From: Acidovorax benzenivorans
Lineage (GTDB): Bacteria > Pseudomonadota > Gammaproteobacteria > Burkholderiales > Burkholderiaceae_C
DNA: 64,000 nucleotides
Assembly: GCF_028680575.1 (NCBI RefSeq)
Contig: NZ_JAPCKI010000005.1
Coordinates: 186,001 to 250,000, forward strand
Reading direction: 5' to 3'
Part shown: piece after piece, positions 36,925 through 46,219 of the stretch
Layout: each line of letters opens with the position of its first letter
How positions within the stretch are numbered: the stretch's first letter is position 1
Program-made: the position numbers and the translations under genes
The notes under the pieces: generated by a model
Told to the model about the DNA's origin: nothing
The model's database searches: none
What the model saw: the letters and a program-made list of their open reading frames with translations, nothing else

Positions 36925-37038
36925 GGGGCAGAAAGTGATCGGGGCAGGGGAATCACTGCGTTTACCGGGCTGGCGCAGGCATAAGATGTGCGCACCAGGG
37001 CGCCACACCGTGCGGCGCCTGGTTTTGCCACCTGCACC

Positions 37039-39477
37039 ATGACCGATTTTGCCCCGCTTTCCACTGCCAGACGATGGGCGCTCGGATCAAGCGACAAGCC
37101 GCCTGCCTCGCTGGGCCGGTTTGAGTTGAAGAAGCAACTGGGCCGGGGCGCCCAGGCTACCGTGTGGCTGGCGCTGGACCCGCGCCTGCAGCGCGAGGTG
37201 GCCATCAAGCTCATGCGCCCCATGCAGGACCAGGACCCGTCGGTGCTGGAGCAGTGGCTGCGCGAGGCCCGCCACGTGGGGCGCCTGGCCCACCCCTACA
37301 TCGTGCCCGTGTTCGAGGCCGACGTGCAGGGCTCGCAGCCCTATATCGTGTTTGAGTACGTGCCAGGCCACACGCTCGCCGAGCACCTGACCCAGCAAGG
37401 GCGCTGCACACCGCATGACGCCGTGGCCCTGTTGGTGGATGTGCTCGACGGCCTGCACGCCGCTCACCAGGCGGGCATCGTGCACCGCGACCTCAAACCG
37501 TCCAACATCATGATCGACGCCCATCGCCACGCCCGGGTGATGGACTTTGGCATGGCCGCCTCCGTGCAGACCGCGCCAGATGCCCAACTGGCCAGCGGCA
37601 CGCCGGCCTACATGGCGCCTGAGGCGGCAGCTGGTGCCGCATCCACCCCTGCGATGGACGTGTATTCAGCGGCGCTGGTGCTCATCGAGATGCTGACAGG
37701 GCACCCCCTCATCCACCAGAAGGACACCTGGCAGGCGCTGTACCGCGTTGCCAACGAAAACCTGGTGCTGCCCGCTGACCTGGGGCCGGGTGTGGACGAT
37801 GGCCTGCGCGCCATCTTGCAGCGGGCCATGGCGCGCGACCCCGCGCAGCGCTATGCCACGGCGGCGGATTTTCGGGATGCACTGCGTGCCTGGGCTGCAC
37901 CGGCCAGCGCCCCCTCGGCCGCCAGCAACGCCACACTGGACTTTTTGCTGCGACGCATGCGCCACAAGAGCGACTTTCCGGCCTTGTCGGATTCGGTGGC
38001 CCGCATTCAGCGCGTGGCCAATTCGGAAGACGACAGCATCAGCGACCTGACCCACGAAATCCTGAAGGACGTGGCGCTCACCAACAAGCTGCTGCGTCTG
38101 GTCAACAGCGTGCATTACGCCCACGCCAGCCGGGGCACCATCAGCACCGTGTCGCGCGCAGTGAGCCTGGTGGGCTTCAATGCGGTGCGCAACATGGCGC
38201 TGAGCCTGGTGCTGCTGGACCACATGCAGGACAAGGCCCATGCCAGCCAGATGCGCGAGGAATTTTTGCGCGCCATGATGGCAGGCTCCGTCGCGGCGGA
38301 GTTGTGCAGCACCAGCCAGGCGGCCGAAGAGGCCTTCATCGGCGCGATGTTCCAGAACCTGGGTCGCATGCTGTGCGAGTTCTACTTTCCTGAAGAGGCC
38401 CGGCAGGTGCGAAGCCTGGTGGCCTCGGGGCGCATGGAGGGCTGCGAAGAGGTGGCGTCTGTCCAGGTGCTGGGCCTGGGGTTTGAAGACCTGGGGGTGG
38501 GCGTGGCGCGCGTCTGGGGCCTGCCCGAAAGTCTGCAGCGCTGCATGCGCAAGCCCCTGGGTTCGCCCATGCAGCGCGCACCTGAGCAGGGGGTGGAGCG
38601 ACTGCGCTGGGCGGCCATGGCCGCCAACGAGGTGGCCACCACCCTGCTGTTTTGCGAACCCGCCCAGTTGGAGGGGCAGTTGGTCCAGGTGGGCACGCGC
38701 TACGCACGCACGCTGGCCCTGTCGGCCGAGGTCATCGCCGACGCCACGCTGCGTGCGCGCCGCAAGCTGGTGGCACTGGCCGAGGCGCTGGACCTGCGCG
38801 TCGCACCCGGCTCCCCGGCGGCCCGCCTGCTCCAACTGCCACCGGTCGCGGGCGTGCAGGCGGCGTCTGATGACGCCCTGGGCGCTCACGAGTTGCGCGT
38901 GACTGAAACACAGCCCCTGCCCGCCGTGCTCGAATCCCAGGCCGGTGGGGCGGTGTCGGTGGCGCAGGTCAATGAGGTGCTGGCGGCAGGCATTCAGGAC
39001 ATCACCAACGCCATGGTCGAGAGTTTTCAGCTCAACGACGTGCTGCGCATGATCCTGGAGACCATGTTCCGCGCGCTAGGTTTTCGGCGCATGGTGTTTT
39101 GCCTGCGCGAGGCACGCACCGACATGTTGACGGGCCGCTTTGGCCTGGGTGAGGGTAGCGAGGTGGCAGTGCGGGCCCTCAAGGTGCCCCTCAAGGCCCA
39201 GGGCGACCTGTTTGCCGCCGTGTGCCTGCGCGGTGCCGACACCCTGATCAGCGACGCCACCGAGCCGCGCATGCAGGCGCGGCTGCCCGAGTGGTATCGC
39301 AAGGACATCAATGCGCCGTCGTTCCTGGTGCTGCCGCTGCAGATCAAAGGCCAGCCCTTCGCCCTCATCTATGCCGACCAGGCCACGCCAGGCGGCATTG
39401 TGGTGGACGACAAGGCCCTGGGCTTGTTGCGCACCCTGCGCAACCAGGCGGTGATGGCCTTTCGGCAGGCGGGGTGA
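37039..39477 (+). CDS. Ser/Thr protein kinase fused to HDOD and GAF domains
   Basis: An 812-aa cytoplasmic signalling fusion. Residues ~28-290 form a eukaryotic-type kinase: glycine loop LGRGAQATVW, Lys in VAIKLM, catalytic HRDLKPSN (~149), DFG in MDFGMAA (~168), and APE-like MAPEAA. Residues ~300-510 form an HDOD domain (FPALSDSVARIQRVANSEDDS, then NKLLRLVNSVHY), lacking HD-hydrolase metal ligands. Residues ~650-805 look like a GAF domain (INAPSFLVLPLQIKGQPFALIYAD). All key kinase residues are present, so it should be active. It precedes rodA by 29 bases, suggesting a possible link with cell elongation. The ligand of the GAF domain is unknown. Confidence 0.88.
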   Translation: MTDFAPLSTARRWALGSSDKPPASLGRFELKKQLGRGAQATVWLALDPRLQREVAIKLMRPMQDQDPSVLEQWLREARHVGRLAHPYIVPVFEADVQGSQPYIVFEYVPGHTLAEHLTQQGRCTPHDAVALLVDVLDGLHAAHQAGIVHRDLKPSNIMIDAHRHARVMDFGMAASVQTAPDAQLASGTPAYMAPEAAAGAASTPAMDVYSAALVLIEMLTGHPLIHQKDTWQALYRVANENLVLPADLGPGVDDGLRAILQRAMARDPAQRYATAADFRDALRAWAAPASAPSAASNATLDFLLRRMRHKSDFPALSDSVARIQRVANSEDDSISDLTHEILKDVALTNKLLRLVNSVHYAHASRGTISTVSRAVSLVGFNAVRNMALSLVLLDHMQDKAHASQMREEFLRAMMAGSVAAELCSTSQAAEEAFIGAMFQNLGRMLCEFYFPEEARQVRSLVASGRMEGCEEVASVQVLGLGFEDLGVGVARVWGLPESLQRCMRKPLGSPMQRAPEQGVERLRWAAMAANEVATTLLFCEPAQLEGQLVQVGTRYARTLALSAEVIADATLRARRKLVALAEALDLRVAPGSPAARLLQLPPVAGVQAASDDALGAHELRVTETQPLPAVLESQAGGAVSVAQVNEVLAAGIQDITNAMVESFQLNDVLRMILETMFRALGFRRMVFCLREARTDMLTGRFGLGEGSEVAVRALKVPLKAQGDLFAAVCLRGADTLISDATEPRMQARLPEWYRKDINAPSFLVLPLQIKGQPFALIYADQATPGGIVVDDKALGLLRTLRNQAVMAFRQAG

Positions 39478-39489
39478 GCACCCGGCATC

Positions 39490-39506
39490 CCCCCGATAAT
39501 CGGGGG
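39490..39506 (+). promoter_or_regulatory. Hairpin covering the rodA ribosome-binding region
   Basis: CCCCCGA (39490-39496), loop TAA, TCGGGGG (39500-39506) form a perfect 7-bp stem whose last base adjoins the rodA ATG. The only purine-rich ribosome site, GGGGG, is in the stem, so translation may depend on coupling to the upstream kinase gene or on stem opening. Confidence 0.45.
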
Positions 39507-40682
39507 ATGGCCGTCGTTTTTGAAAAGCCCACGCTCGTCCAGCGTCTGGCGCCCCTGTTTCGGGGTTTTGACCTTCCGCTCCTGTTGCTGGTGTTGCTGC
39601 TGGCTTGCGCGGGTTTGCTGGCCATGTATTCGTCGGGCTATGACCATGGCACGCGGTTTGTAGACCACGGACGCAACATGCTGATTGCGGGGGCCATTCT
39701 GTTCATGGTGGCCCAGGTGCCGCCCCAGAAGATCATGGCTTGCGCCGTGCCGCTGTACCTTACCGGGGTCGCGCTGCTGGTGGCGGTAGCGCTGTTTGGT
39801 ATCACCAAAAAGGGGGCTACACGCTGGATCAATGTGGGCATCGTCATCCAGCCCAGTGAAATCCTCAAGATCGCCATGCCGCTGATGCTGGCCTGGTGGT
39901 TTCAGAAACGCGAGGGCACGCTGCGCCCGCTGGACTTTGCCGCAGCGGGCCTGCTGCTGGCCGTTCCGGTGGGCCTGGTCATGAAGCAGCCCGACCTCGG
40001 CACCTCGCTGCTGGTGCTGGCGGCGGGGCTCTCGGTGATTTTCTTTGCGGGCTTGTCCTGGAAGCTGATCCTGCCGCCGGTGCTGATCGGCGGTGTGGGC
40101 ATCGCCACCCTGGTGCTCCTGGGCGACCAGCTGTGTGCGGATGGCGTGCGCTGGGTGGTGCTGCACGACTATCAGCAGCAGCGCATCTGCACCTTGCTGG
40201 ACCCCACCCGCGACCCGCTGGGCAAGGGTTTTCACATCATCCAGGGCATGATCGCCATTGGCTCGGGCGGCCTGTGGGGCAAGGGTTTCATGGCGGGCAC
40301 GCAGACCCACCTGGAGTTCATCCCCGAGCGCACCACCGACTTCATCTTTGCCGCCTATTCCGAAGAGTTTGGCCTGGCGGGCAACCTGTTCTTGCTGGTT
40401 GGGTTTCTGCTGCTGGTCTGGCGAGGGCTGGCCATTGCAGCGGGCGCGAACACCTTGTTTGGCCGCCTCATGGGGGGGGCGGTGTCGATGATTTTCTTCA
40501 CCTATGCGTTTGTGAACATGGGCATGGTCAGCGGCATCCTGCCGGTGGTGGGCGTCCCCTTGCCCTTCGTCAGTTATGGCGGCACCGCCATGGTCACGCT
40601 GGGGCTGGCACTGGGCATTCTGATGTCGGTGGCGCGATCCCAGAAGCAGGAAACCAAGGACCCCCTCCCTGCTGCGCTATAG
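39507..40682 (+). CDS. rodA: Rod-shape determining protein RodA (SEDS glycosyltransferase)
   Basis: A 391-aa SEDS-family protein, the peptidoglycan polymerase of the elongasome. It has about ten membrane segments. Conserved blocks are LAMYSSGYDHG, GATRWINVGIVIQPSEILKI (with the conserved Arg-Trp and Glu), KQPDLGTSLLVLAAG (the catalytic Asp region), ERTTDFIFAAYSEEFGL and PFVSYGGTAMVT. All are intact. The partner transpeptidase gene mrdA and mreBCD are not adjacent. It is 29 bases after the kinase-HDOD gene; its start region is inside a hairpin. Confidence 0.95.
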   Translation: MAVVFEKPTLVQRLAPLFRGFDLPLLLLVLLLACAGLLAMYSSGYDHGTRFVDHGRNMLIAGAILFMVAQVPPQKIMACAVPLYLTGVALLVAVALFGITKKGATRWINVGIVIQPSEILKIAMPLMLAWWFQKREGTLRPLDFAAAGLLLAVPVGLVMKQPDLGTSLLVLAAGLSVIFFAGLSWKLILPPVLIGGVGIATLVLLGDQLCADGVRWVVLHDYQQQRICTLLDPTRDPLGKGFHIIQGMIAIGSGGLWGKGFMAGTQTHLEFIPERTTDFIFAAYSEEFGLAGNLFLLVGFLLLVWRGLAIAAGANTLFGRLMGGAVSMIFFTYAFVNMGMVSGILPVVGVPLPFVSYGGTAMVTLGLALGILMSVARSQKQETKDPLPAAL

Positions 40683-40768
40683 GGCCTTGTGGGTAAGGTT
40701 GCCCGCAGCGTGCCGTCAGGGTACAAACCCGCTGACCAACCTTGCTTTGGTTCATGGAGGCGATGTCT

Positions 40769-41107
40769 ATGGTGGCGAAGTTCGAGCTCAAGAAGTCGAA
40801 AAACGACAAGTTTGTCTTCAACCTGCTGGCCGCCAATGGTCAGGTCATCCTGACCAGCGAGATGTACGAATCTCGTGCCAGTGCGCTGGGTGGCATCGAG
40901 GCGGTGCGCAAGAACGCCTTGCATGATGGCCGCTTCGGTCGACTCAGCGCCAAGAATGGAGCGCCGTATTTCACCCTCAAAGCAGGCAATGGACAGGTGA
41001 TTGGCCAAAGCCAGATGTACTCCGGCGCTAAGGCGCGGGACGCCGGTATCGAGTCGGTGCAGACCCACGCTGCGCAGGCGGGGCTGGACGACCAGACGGC
41101 TGCCTGA
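40769..41107 (+). CDS. YegP/DUF1508-family protein with internal duplication
   Basis: A 112-aa protein with two DUF1508 repeats: FVFNLLAANGQVILTSEMYES (about 12-32) and YFTLKAGNGQVIGQSQMYSG (about 63-82). Each is a small beta-beta-beta-alpha unit. The function of this family is unknown; members are common stress-related or orphan proteins. I chose the ATG at 40769, 8 bases after GGAGG; the ATG at 40763 is too close to that site. It stands between rodA and tldD. Confidence 0.85.
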   Translation: MVAKFELKKSKNDKFVFNLLAANGQVILTSEMYESRASALGGIEAVRKNALHDGRFGRLSAKNGAPYFTLKAGNGQVIGQSQMYSGAKARDAGIESVQTHAAQAGLDDQTAA

Positions 41108-41197
41108 GGCGGCGGGGCGGCCGAGGGGTGCAGGGGTCACATAGGGACATGTGGGCCCATCCCGGGCTGGGGCTGGTCACGCGCCTAAAATGCCCTG

Positions 41198-42682
41198 ATG
41201 ACTTCCCGCTCTACCACTGCCGCGCCCCAGCGTGCGGCCACCAGTCGGCGCATTGATGTTGCCCGTGAACTGCTGCTGACCCCCTTTGGCTTGGACGAAG
41301 GCCACCTGGCCCGTGCACTCGCCGAGATCCGCACCCACCAGGTGGACGATGCGGACCTGTACTTTCAGTACACCCGCAGCGAAGGCTGGAGCCTGGAAGA
41401 AGGCATCGTCAAGACCGGCTCTTTCAGCATCGACCAGGGCGTGGGGGTGCGTGCAGTCAGTGGCGAGAAGACCGCGTTTGCCTATTCGGACGACATCTCC
41501 GAGGCCTCGCTGCTGGATGCGGCGCGCACTGTGCGATCTATTTCGGCTGCAGCGCAGGCAGGTAAAGCGCGAATAGCTCCTAAAAAAGTAGCGGCAGGCC
41601 GCAGCCTGTACCCCGGAGTGGACCCCATTGCCTCGCTCGACAGCACCGCCAAGGTGGCCTTGCTGGAAAAGCTGGAGCAGCGCGCTCGCGCCAAGGATCC
41701 GCGCGTTGCGCAGGTCATGGCCGGCCTGGCGAGCGAGTACGACGTGGTGCTGGTGGCCCGTGCAGACGGCACCCTGGCGGCCGACGTGCGCCCGCTGGTG
41801 CGCCTGTCGGTCACGGTCATCGCCGAGCAAAACGGTCGTCGTGAAATGGGCTCTGCTGGCGGCGGTGGCCGTTTTGGCCTGGCCTATTTCGACGATGAGC
41901 AGATGGGCAAGTATGTCGATGAGGCCGTGAATGCGGCGCTGGTCAACCTGGAATCGCGCCCCGCCCCGGCGGGCGAGATGACTGTGGTGCTGGGTTCGGG
42001 CTGGCCCGGCATCCTGCTGCACGAGGCCATTGGCCATGGGCTGGAGGGCGACTTCAACCGCAAGGGCTCCAGCGCGTTCAGTGGCCGCATCGGCCAGCGC
42101 GTGGCGGCCAAGGATGTCACGGTGCTGGACGACGGCACCATTGCCGACCGCCGCGGGTCGCTCAACGTGGACGATGAAGGCCACGCCAGCCAGCGCAACG
42201 TGCTGATCGAGGACGGCATCTTGAAGGGTTACATCCAGGACTCGCTCAACGCGCGCCTGATGGGGGTGGCCCCCACAGGCAACGGCCGCCGCGAGAGCTA
42301 CGCTCATATCCCCATGCCGCGCATGACCAACACCTACATGCTGGGGGGCGACAAGGACCCGCAGGAAATCATTGCCAGCATCAAGAAGGGCCTGTACGCC
42401 AGCAACTTTGGTGGCGGGCAGGTGGACATCACCTCGGGCAAGTTTGTGTTCTCGGCCAGCGAAGCCTACTGGGTGGAAAACGGCAAGATTCAGTACCCTG
42501 TGAAAGGCGCCACCATCATCGGTAGCGGGCCTGAGTCGCTCAAGAGGGTGACCATGATCGGAAACGATATGCGCCTGGACAGCGGCGTAGGCACCTGTGG
42601 CAAAGAAGGCCAGAGCGTGCCGGTGGGCGTGGGGCAGCCCACCCTGCGCATTGAAGGCCTGACTGTGGGCGGCACCGCCTGA
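41198..42682 (+). CDS. tldD: Metalloprotease TldD
   Basis: A 494-aa TldD, which with TldE/PmbA forms a zinc protease that cleaves unfolded peptides (microcin B17 maturation, CcdA turnover). The zinc motif HEAIGHGLEGD (HExxxH, near residue 270) is intact. Another conserved block is GGGRFGLAYFDDE. The N-terminal half contains a segment (about 114-131, AAAQAGKARIAPKKVA) whose DNA resembles the dispersed repeat. tldE is not next to it. After it, composition shifts to a more AT-rich accessory region. Confidence 0.95.
   Translation: MTSRSTTAAPQRAATSRRIDVARELLLTPFGLDEGHLARALAEIRTHQVDDADLYFQYTRSEGWSLEEGIVKTGSFSIDQGVGVRAVSGEKTAFAYSDDISEASLLDAARTVRSISAAAQAGKARIAPKKVAAGRSLYPGVDPIASLDSTAKVALLEKLEQRARAKDPRVAQVMAGLASEYDVVLVARADGTLAADVRPLVRLSVTVIAEQNGRREMGSAGGGGRFGLAYFDDEQMGKYVDEAVNAALVNLESRPAPAGEMTVVLGSGWPGILLHEAIGHGLEGDFNRKGSSAFSGRIGQRVAAKDVTVLDDGTIADRRGSLNVDDEGHASQRNVLIEDGILKGYIQDSLNARLMGVAPTGNGRRESYAHIPMPRMTNTYMLGGDKDPQEIIASIKKGLYASNFGGGQVDITSGKFVFSASEAYWVENGKIQYPVKGATIIGSGPESLKRVTMIGNDMRLDSGVGTCGKEGQSVPVGVGQPTLRIEGLTVGGTA
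41538..41590 (-). repeat. Dispersed repeat, divergent copy inside tldD (tentative)
   Basis: Reading the minus strand, the blocks CTACTTTTTTAG, GAGCT, CGCGC and TGCGCTGCAGCC follow the order of the other copies, with one deleted base (about 29 of 50 positions by eye). It is translated in frame in TldD. Confidence 0.4.
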
Positions 42683-42715
42683 TGCCGTTTTCAGGCATAC
42701 AGCGCCAATCACAAT

Positions 42716-43726
42716 ATGCAGTTTACGCGGCTACTCTCCTGGCCCAGGTTGAGGCGCGTAGCGTTGTGCGCGCTGTGCTGGGGCGCCTGCGGGGCTGTCC
42801 TGGCCCAGCAGTGCTTGGTACGGGATACCAGTCCCACCGTGCCGGTGCGCAAGCTTTTTGTGGTTGCAGGACAGTCCAATGCTGCAGGCTTGGCATCTGT
42901 GAGGGATATCGTCGGCGGGGTCGATGACTATGCTCGGCAGGACACGGTCTTCCCGAATGTGAAAATCTATGGAATTTACGGTGCGCCCCAGGGAGTGACG
43001 GGAAGGGACGACGGGAGGTTATCCCGTGGCGTGCAGTGGAGCCGGTTTGCTTCCTGGCAGTTGGCGCGGCCTGGTTTTGGTTTTAAGAACTTCAAGCAAT
43101 ATACCAATGATTTTCCTGCGGATGTCACAGCTCAGGAAATATTTGGCCCAGAATTGTACTTGGCGCGGTATTTGAATGATTACTTTCCTCTCGATAGTTA
43201 TATCGTTAAGCTGGCGGTTGCGAATACTTCGCTCCGTAACGCTGGCGGCTTGGATAATTGGGCGCCTAGTGGACATCTAAATAATGAACTGTTGAAAATG
43301 ATCGCAAGCGCCTATAATACGCAGAGATCAAAAGTCAGGCTGCAAGTTTCCGGTCTTTTCTGGATGCAGGGTGAAACGGACGCACTCAATAAAACATCGG
43401 CTCTTCAATACAAAAAAAATTTGAGTGGTTTTATTAAAAAATTCCGGCAGTCGCTCGTTCGAATGCAGTGCGCCAGCGATGTCGATGTACCCGTAGTTGT
43501 GGGAAGGATACAGGACAATCCGGTATGGGTATACAGAAGTCACGTCCGGCTGGCGCAAGCACAGGTGGCCCATGAATTGCCACGGGTTAGCCTTGTCGAT
43601 ACTGACGATTTGTCCGCTCACCTTGTGGTTGGAGGCGTGCATTTCAATGAAATTGCGCAGGCGCGCTTGGGAGGAAGAGCTTTCAAGGCTTTCATCGCTG
43701 GTGCTGATAATGCTAAAAAAGAGTGA
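42716..43726 (+). CDS. Secreted SASA-type (sialate O-acetylesterase-like) SGNH esterase
   Basis: A 336-aa exported protein. Residues 1-30 form a signal peptide (LRRVALCALCWGACGAVLAQ). The SASA/SGNH features are FVVAGQSNAAG (nucleophile Ser), WMQGETD (the oxyanion Gly-Glu-Thr region) and GGVHFNEIAQ (catalytic His). Such enzymes remove acetyl groups from sugars. The gene starts 33 bases after tldD and is followed by a terminator, so it is in a separate unit from the carbamoyltransferase. Its AT-richer codon use differs from tldD, consistent with acquisition. The glycan target is unknown. Confidence 0.82.
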   Translation: MQFTRLLSWPRLRRVALCALCWGACGAVLAQQCLVRDTSPTVPVRKLFVVAGQSNAAGLASVRDIVGGVDDYARQDTVFPNVKIYGIYGAPQGVTGRDDGRLSRGVQWSRFASWQLARPGFGFKNFKQYTNDFPADVTAQEIFGPELYLARYLNDYFPLDSYIVKLAVANTSLRNAGGLDNWAPSGHLNNELLKMIASAYNTQRSKVRLQVSGLFWMQGETDALNKTSALQYKKNLSGFIKKFRQSLVRMQCASDVDVPVVVGRIQDNPVWVYRSHVRLAQAQVAHELPRVSLVDTDDLSAHLVVGGVHFNEIAQARLGGRAFKAFIAGADNAKKE

Positions 43727-43755
43727 GTCAGTGCCGGTTGCACTTTTTCAGGGTG

Positions 43756-43777
43756 AGAGCGCTTCGGCGCTCTTTTT
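43756..43777 (+). terminator. Rho-independent terminator with TTCG loop
   Basis: AGAGCGC (43756-43762), loop TTCG, GCGCTCT (43767-43773), then TTTT. A textbook terminator after the SASA esterase gene. Confidence 0.9.
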
Positions 43778-43811
43778 AAGTTTTGCTCATGGAACGTGTG
43801 TTTAAGCCTCT

Positions 43812-45641
43812 ATGAATATATTGGGAATTTCTTCGTATTATCACGACAGCGCGGCAGCGATTTTGCGCTCTGGTCGGATAGTCGCTGCCGCACAGGAAGA
43901 GCGATTCACCAGAAAGAAACACGATGCGCAGTTTCCGAAGAATGCGATTCGATATTGTCTGCAGGAAGCCAATGTCCGGGCGAATGACCTGGACTCCATC
44001 GTCTTCTACGACAAGCCCATTCTAAAGTTCGAGCGACTCCTCGATACTTATCTGAGCTATGCGCCGAGCGGTTTCCGCTCCTTTGTCGCGGCGGTCCCAG
44101 TATGGCTGAAGGAAAAGCTGTATCTCAAGCGAACCCTCAAGCAAGAGTTGGCAGTTTTGCTTGCGTGTAAGGAGTCGGAGCTGCCGCCCATTTTGTTTGC
44201 AGAGCACCACGAATCCCATGCAGCTTCCGCGTTCTATCCCAGTCCGTATGACAAGGCTGCTGTCTTGTGCCTAGACGGTGTTGGTGAATGGGCTACTACC
44301 TCTGCTTGGCTGGGGCAGGGGGCTGAGCTGAAGCCCCTGTGGCAGATAGAATTTCCACATTCCCTAGGGTTGCTGTATTCTGCATTTACTTATTACCTAG
44401 GCTTCAAGGTCAACTCAGGTGAATACAAGCTCATGGGTCTGGCCCCTTACGGTAAGCCCATTTATACCCAACTAATCTGGGATAACCTGATCGACGTCAA
44501 GCCGGACGGCTCGTTCCGTCTGAATCTCGAATATTTTGATTACTGCACCGGCCTGCGAATGACGAATAAGAAGTTCGCAGACCTGTTTGGCGCCCCCCCC
44601 CGAGATTCAGATTCCGCCCCTACGCAGCGTGACATGGATCTGGCGGCGTCCATCCAGGCTGTGACGGAAGAAGTTGTGATCAAGCTGGCCCGCCAGTTGC
44701 AGAGCGAGACCGGGGTTGACTACCTGTGCATGGCTGGCGGGGTGGCGCTCAATTGCGTAGCCAACGGCCGGTTGTTGAGGGAAGGCATTTTTAAGGACAT
44801 ATGGATCCAGCCAGCGGCCGGGGACGCTGGAGGCGCGCTGGGCGCGGCCTACGCGTCCTATCACACGTACCGTGGGCAGCCACGGCTGCAGGGCGAAGGC
44901 AGGGATCAGATGCAAGGCTCCTTGTTGGGGCCGCAATATGGCCAGGCGGCCGTCATCCAGGCGTTGACTGATCTGGGCGCCAGCTACACCGTACTGGACG
45001 ACGAGCGCCTTTACAGCACTGTCGCTGGACTGCTGGCGAACGAGAGTGTGGTGGGTTGGTTCCAGAATCGAATGGAGTTTGGTCCGCGTGCTTTGGGTGC
45101 GCGCTCGATCATTGCCGATCCCCGTTCGAGCGCCATGCAGTCCCAGCTGAACCTGAAAATTAAGTTCCGGGAATCTTTCCGTCCCTTCGCTCCTGCGGTC
45201 AAGGAAGAGGCCGTGGAAAAGTATTTCCATCTTGATCGTCCCAGCCCCTATATGCTGTTGGTGGCGCAAGTGCACGAGAGCATTCAGCTCCATCAGGACC
45301 AGTCGCTGCAGGGCTTGGCCCAGTTGCATCAAGTGCGTTCCAGCATCCCGGCCGTGACCCACGTGGATTATTCTGCGCGGGTTCAGACCGTGAACTCCGA
45401 AAGTAATCCGCAGTTCTACAAGTTGCTGACGGCCTTTGAAGAGCAGACGGGTTGTGCGGTTCTGGTGAACACGTCCTTCAACGTACGTGGCGAGCCCATT
45501 GTCTGCACGCCAGAGGATGCATACCGCTGCTTCATGGGAACGGACATGGACTACCTCGTGATAGGGAATGTTCTGTTGGCCAAGGAGGCTCAGGCGAACG
45601 CCAAGATCGAATTCCGCAAAGGCGCCCTAGCATTGGATTAA
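43812..45641 (+). CDS. NodU/CmcH-family carbamoyltransferase
   Basis: A 609-aa O-carbamoyltransferase of the NodU/CmcH/TobZ family, which transfers a carbamoyl group from carbamoyl phosphate via carbamoyl-AMP. The N-terminal domain (about 1-360) starts MNILGISSYYHDSAAAIL; the metal-site-like HHESHAASAF lies near 135 and the DGVGEW loop near 155. The C-terminal Sua5-like domain carries EFGPRALGARSI near 420 and NTSFNVRGEPIVCTPEDA near 555. It is full length. It is followed after 6 bases by an SxtJ protein, which suggests a cell-surface glycan or natural product as target. Confidence 0.92.
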   Translation: MNILGISSYYHDSAAAILRSGRIVAAAQEERFTRKKHDAQFPKNAIRYCLQEANVRANDLDSIVFYDKPILKFERLLDTYLSYAPSGFRSFVAAVPVWLKEKLYLKRTLKQELAVLLACKESELPPILFAEHHESHAASAFYPSPYDKAAVLCLDGVGEWATTSAWLGQGAELKPLWQIEFPHSLGLLYSAFTYYLGFKVNSGEYKLMGLAPYGKPIYTQLIWDNLIDVKPDGSFRLNLEYFDYCTGLRMTNKKFADLFGAPPRDSDSAPTQRDMDLAASIQAVTEEVVIKLARQLQSETGVDYLCMAGGVALNCVANGRLLREGIFKDIWIQPAAGDAGGALGAAYASYHTYRGQPRLQGEGRDQMQGSLLGPQYGQAAVIQALTDLGASYTVLDDERLYSTVAGLLANESVVGWFQNRMEFGPRALGARSIIADPRSSAMQSQLNLKIKFRESFRPFAPAVKEEAVEKYFHLDRPSPYMLLVAQVHESIQLHQDQSLQGLAQLHQVRSSIPAVTHVDYSARVQTVNSESNPQFYKLLTAFEEQTGCAVLVNTSFNVRGEPIVCTPEDAYRCFMGTDMDYLVIGNVLLAKEAQANAKIEFRKGALALD

Positions 45642-45647
45642 AACGTT

Positions 45648-46064
45648 ATGAGCGAAAAAACTGAAAATCCTTCTGGGGTGAGCGATCTCGAGCTGCGTAA
45701 GTTCGGCTATGTAATGGCGGGCTTTTTTGCCCTGTTCTTTGGCGTGCTGATGCCTTGGTGGTGGTCCATGAAATGGGCTTACTGGCCTTGGGTGGTCGCT
45801 GGCGTTTTTCTTGTGTTTGCTCTTCTTGCGCCCAGGCTGCTGCGCGGGCCGTACAAGTTCTGGATGCGCTTGGGCAGAGTGCTGGAATGGGTCAACACAA
45901 GGTTGGTGCTGGGGGTCGTGTTTGTCCTGGTCTTTGCGCCCCTCGGATGGGGGCTGCGTGCGCTAGGCAAGGACACCTTGCAAAAGAAGTGGGATAGTCG
46001 TTTGGCGACATACCGAGTCAACAAGGTGCCGAGGAAGGCCGATCACATGGAGCGTCAATTCTGA
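45648..46064 (+). CDS. SxtJ family membrane protein
   Basis: A 138-aa inner-membrane protein of the SxtJ family, named from saxitoxin loci and of unknown function. Two pairs of membrane helices are visible (about 22-70 and 86-106), separated by RGPYKFWMRLGRVLEWVNTR. The C-terminus is basic and cytoplasmic-like. It starts 6 bases after the carbamoyltransferase and overlaps the next ATG by one base. SxtJ genes usually sit next to carbamoyltransferases, so the two may form one modification system. Confidence 0.82.
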   Translation: MSEKTENPSGVSDLELRKFGYVMAGFFALFFGVLMPWWWSMKWAYWPWVVAGVFLVFALLAPRLLRGPYKFWMRLGRVLEWVNTRLVLGVVFVLVFAPLGWGLRALGKDTLQKKWDSRLATYRVNKVPRKADHMERQF

Positions 46065-46216
46065 TGTTGGAATTACTGAAAGAACTCGTCTTGTTCTTCA
46101 AGGAGCATAAGCGGTACTCGTTGATCCCCGTGCTGGTGGTGCTGCTGCTGCTGGGAGCCCTGATTGTTTTTGGACACGGATCGGTGTTGGCACCATTCAT
46201 TTATACGCTGTTCTGA
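46064..46216 (+). CDS. DUF5989-like 50-residue membrane peptide
   Basis: A 50-aa protein: a charged amphipathic start (MLELLKELVLFFKEHKRYS) followed by one membrane helix (LIPVLVVLLLLGALIVFG) and a short tail ending FIYTLF. The ATG shares its A with the SxtJ stop codon (TGATG), and the stop lies three bases before the next gene, so it is translationally coupled on both sides. Small DUF5989 proteins are regular neighbours of SxtJ and carbamoyltransferases. No function is known; it may be a subunit or helper of SxtJ. Confidence 0.85.
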   Translation: MLELLKELVLFFKEHKRYSLIPVLVVLLLLGALIVFGHGSVLAPFIYTLF

Positions 46217-46219
46217 TTC

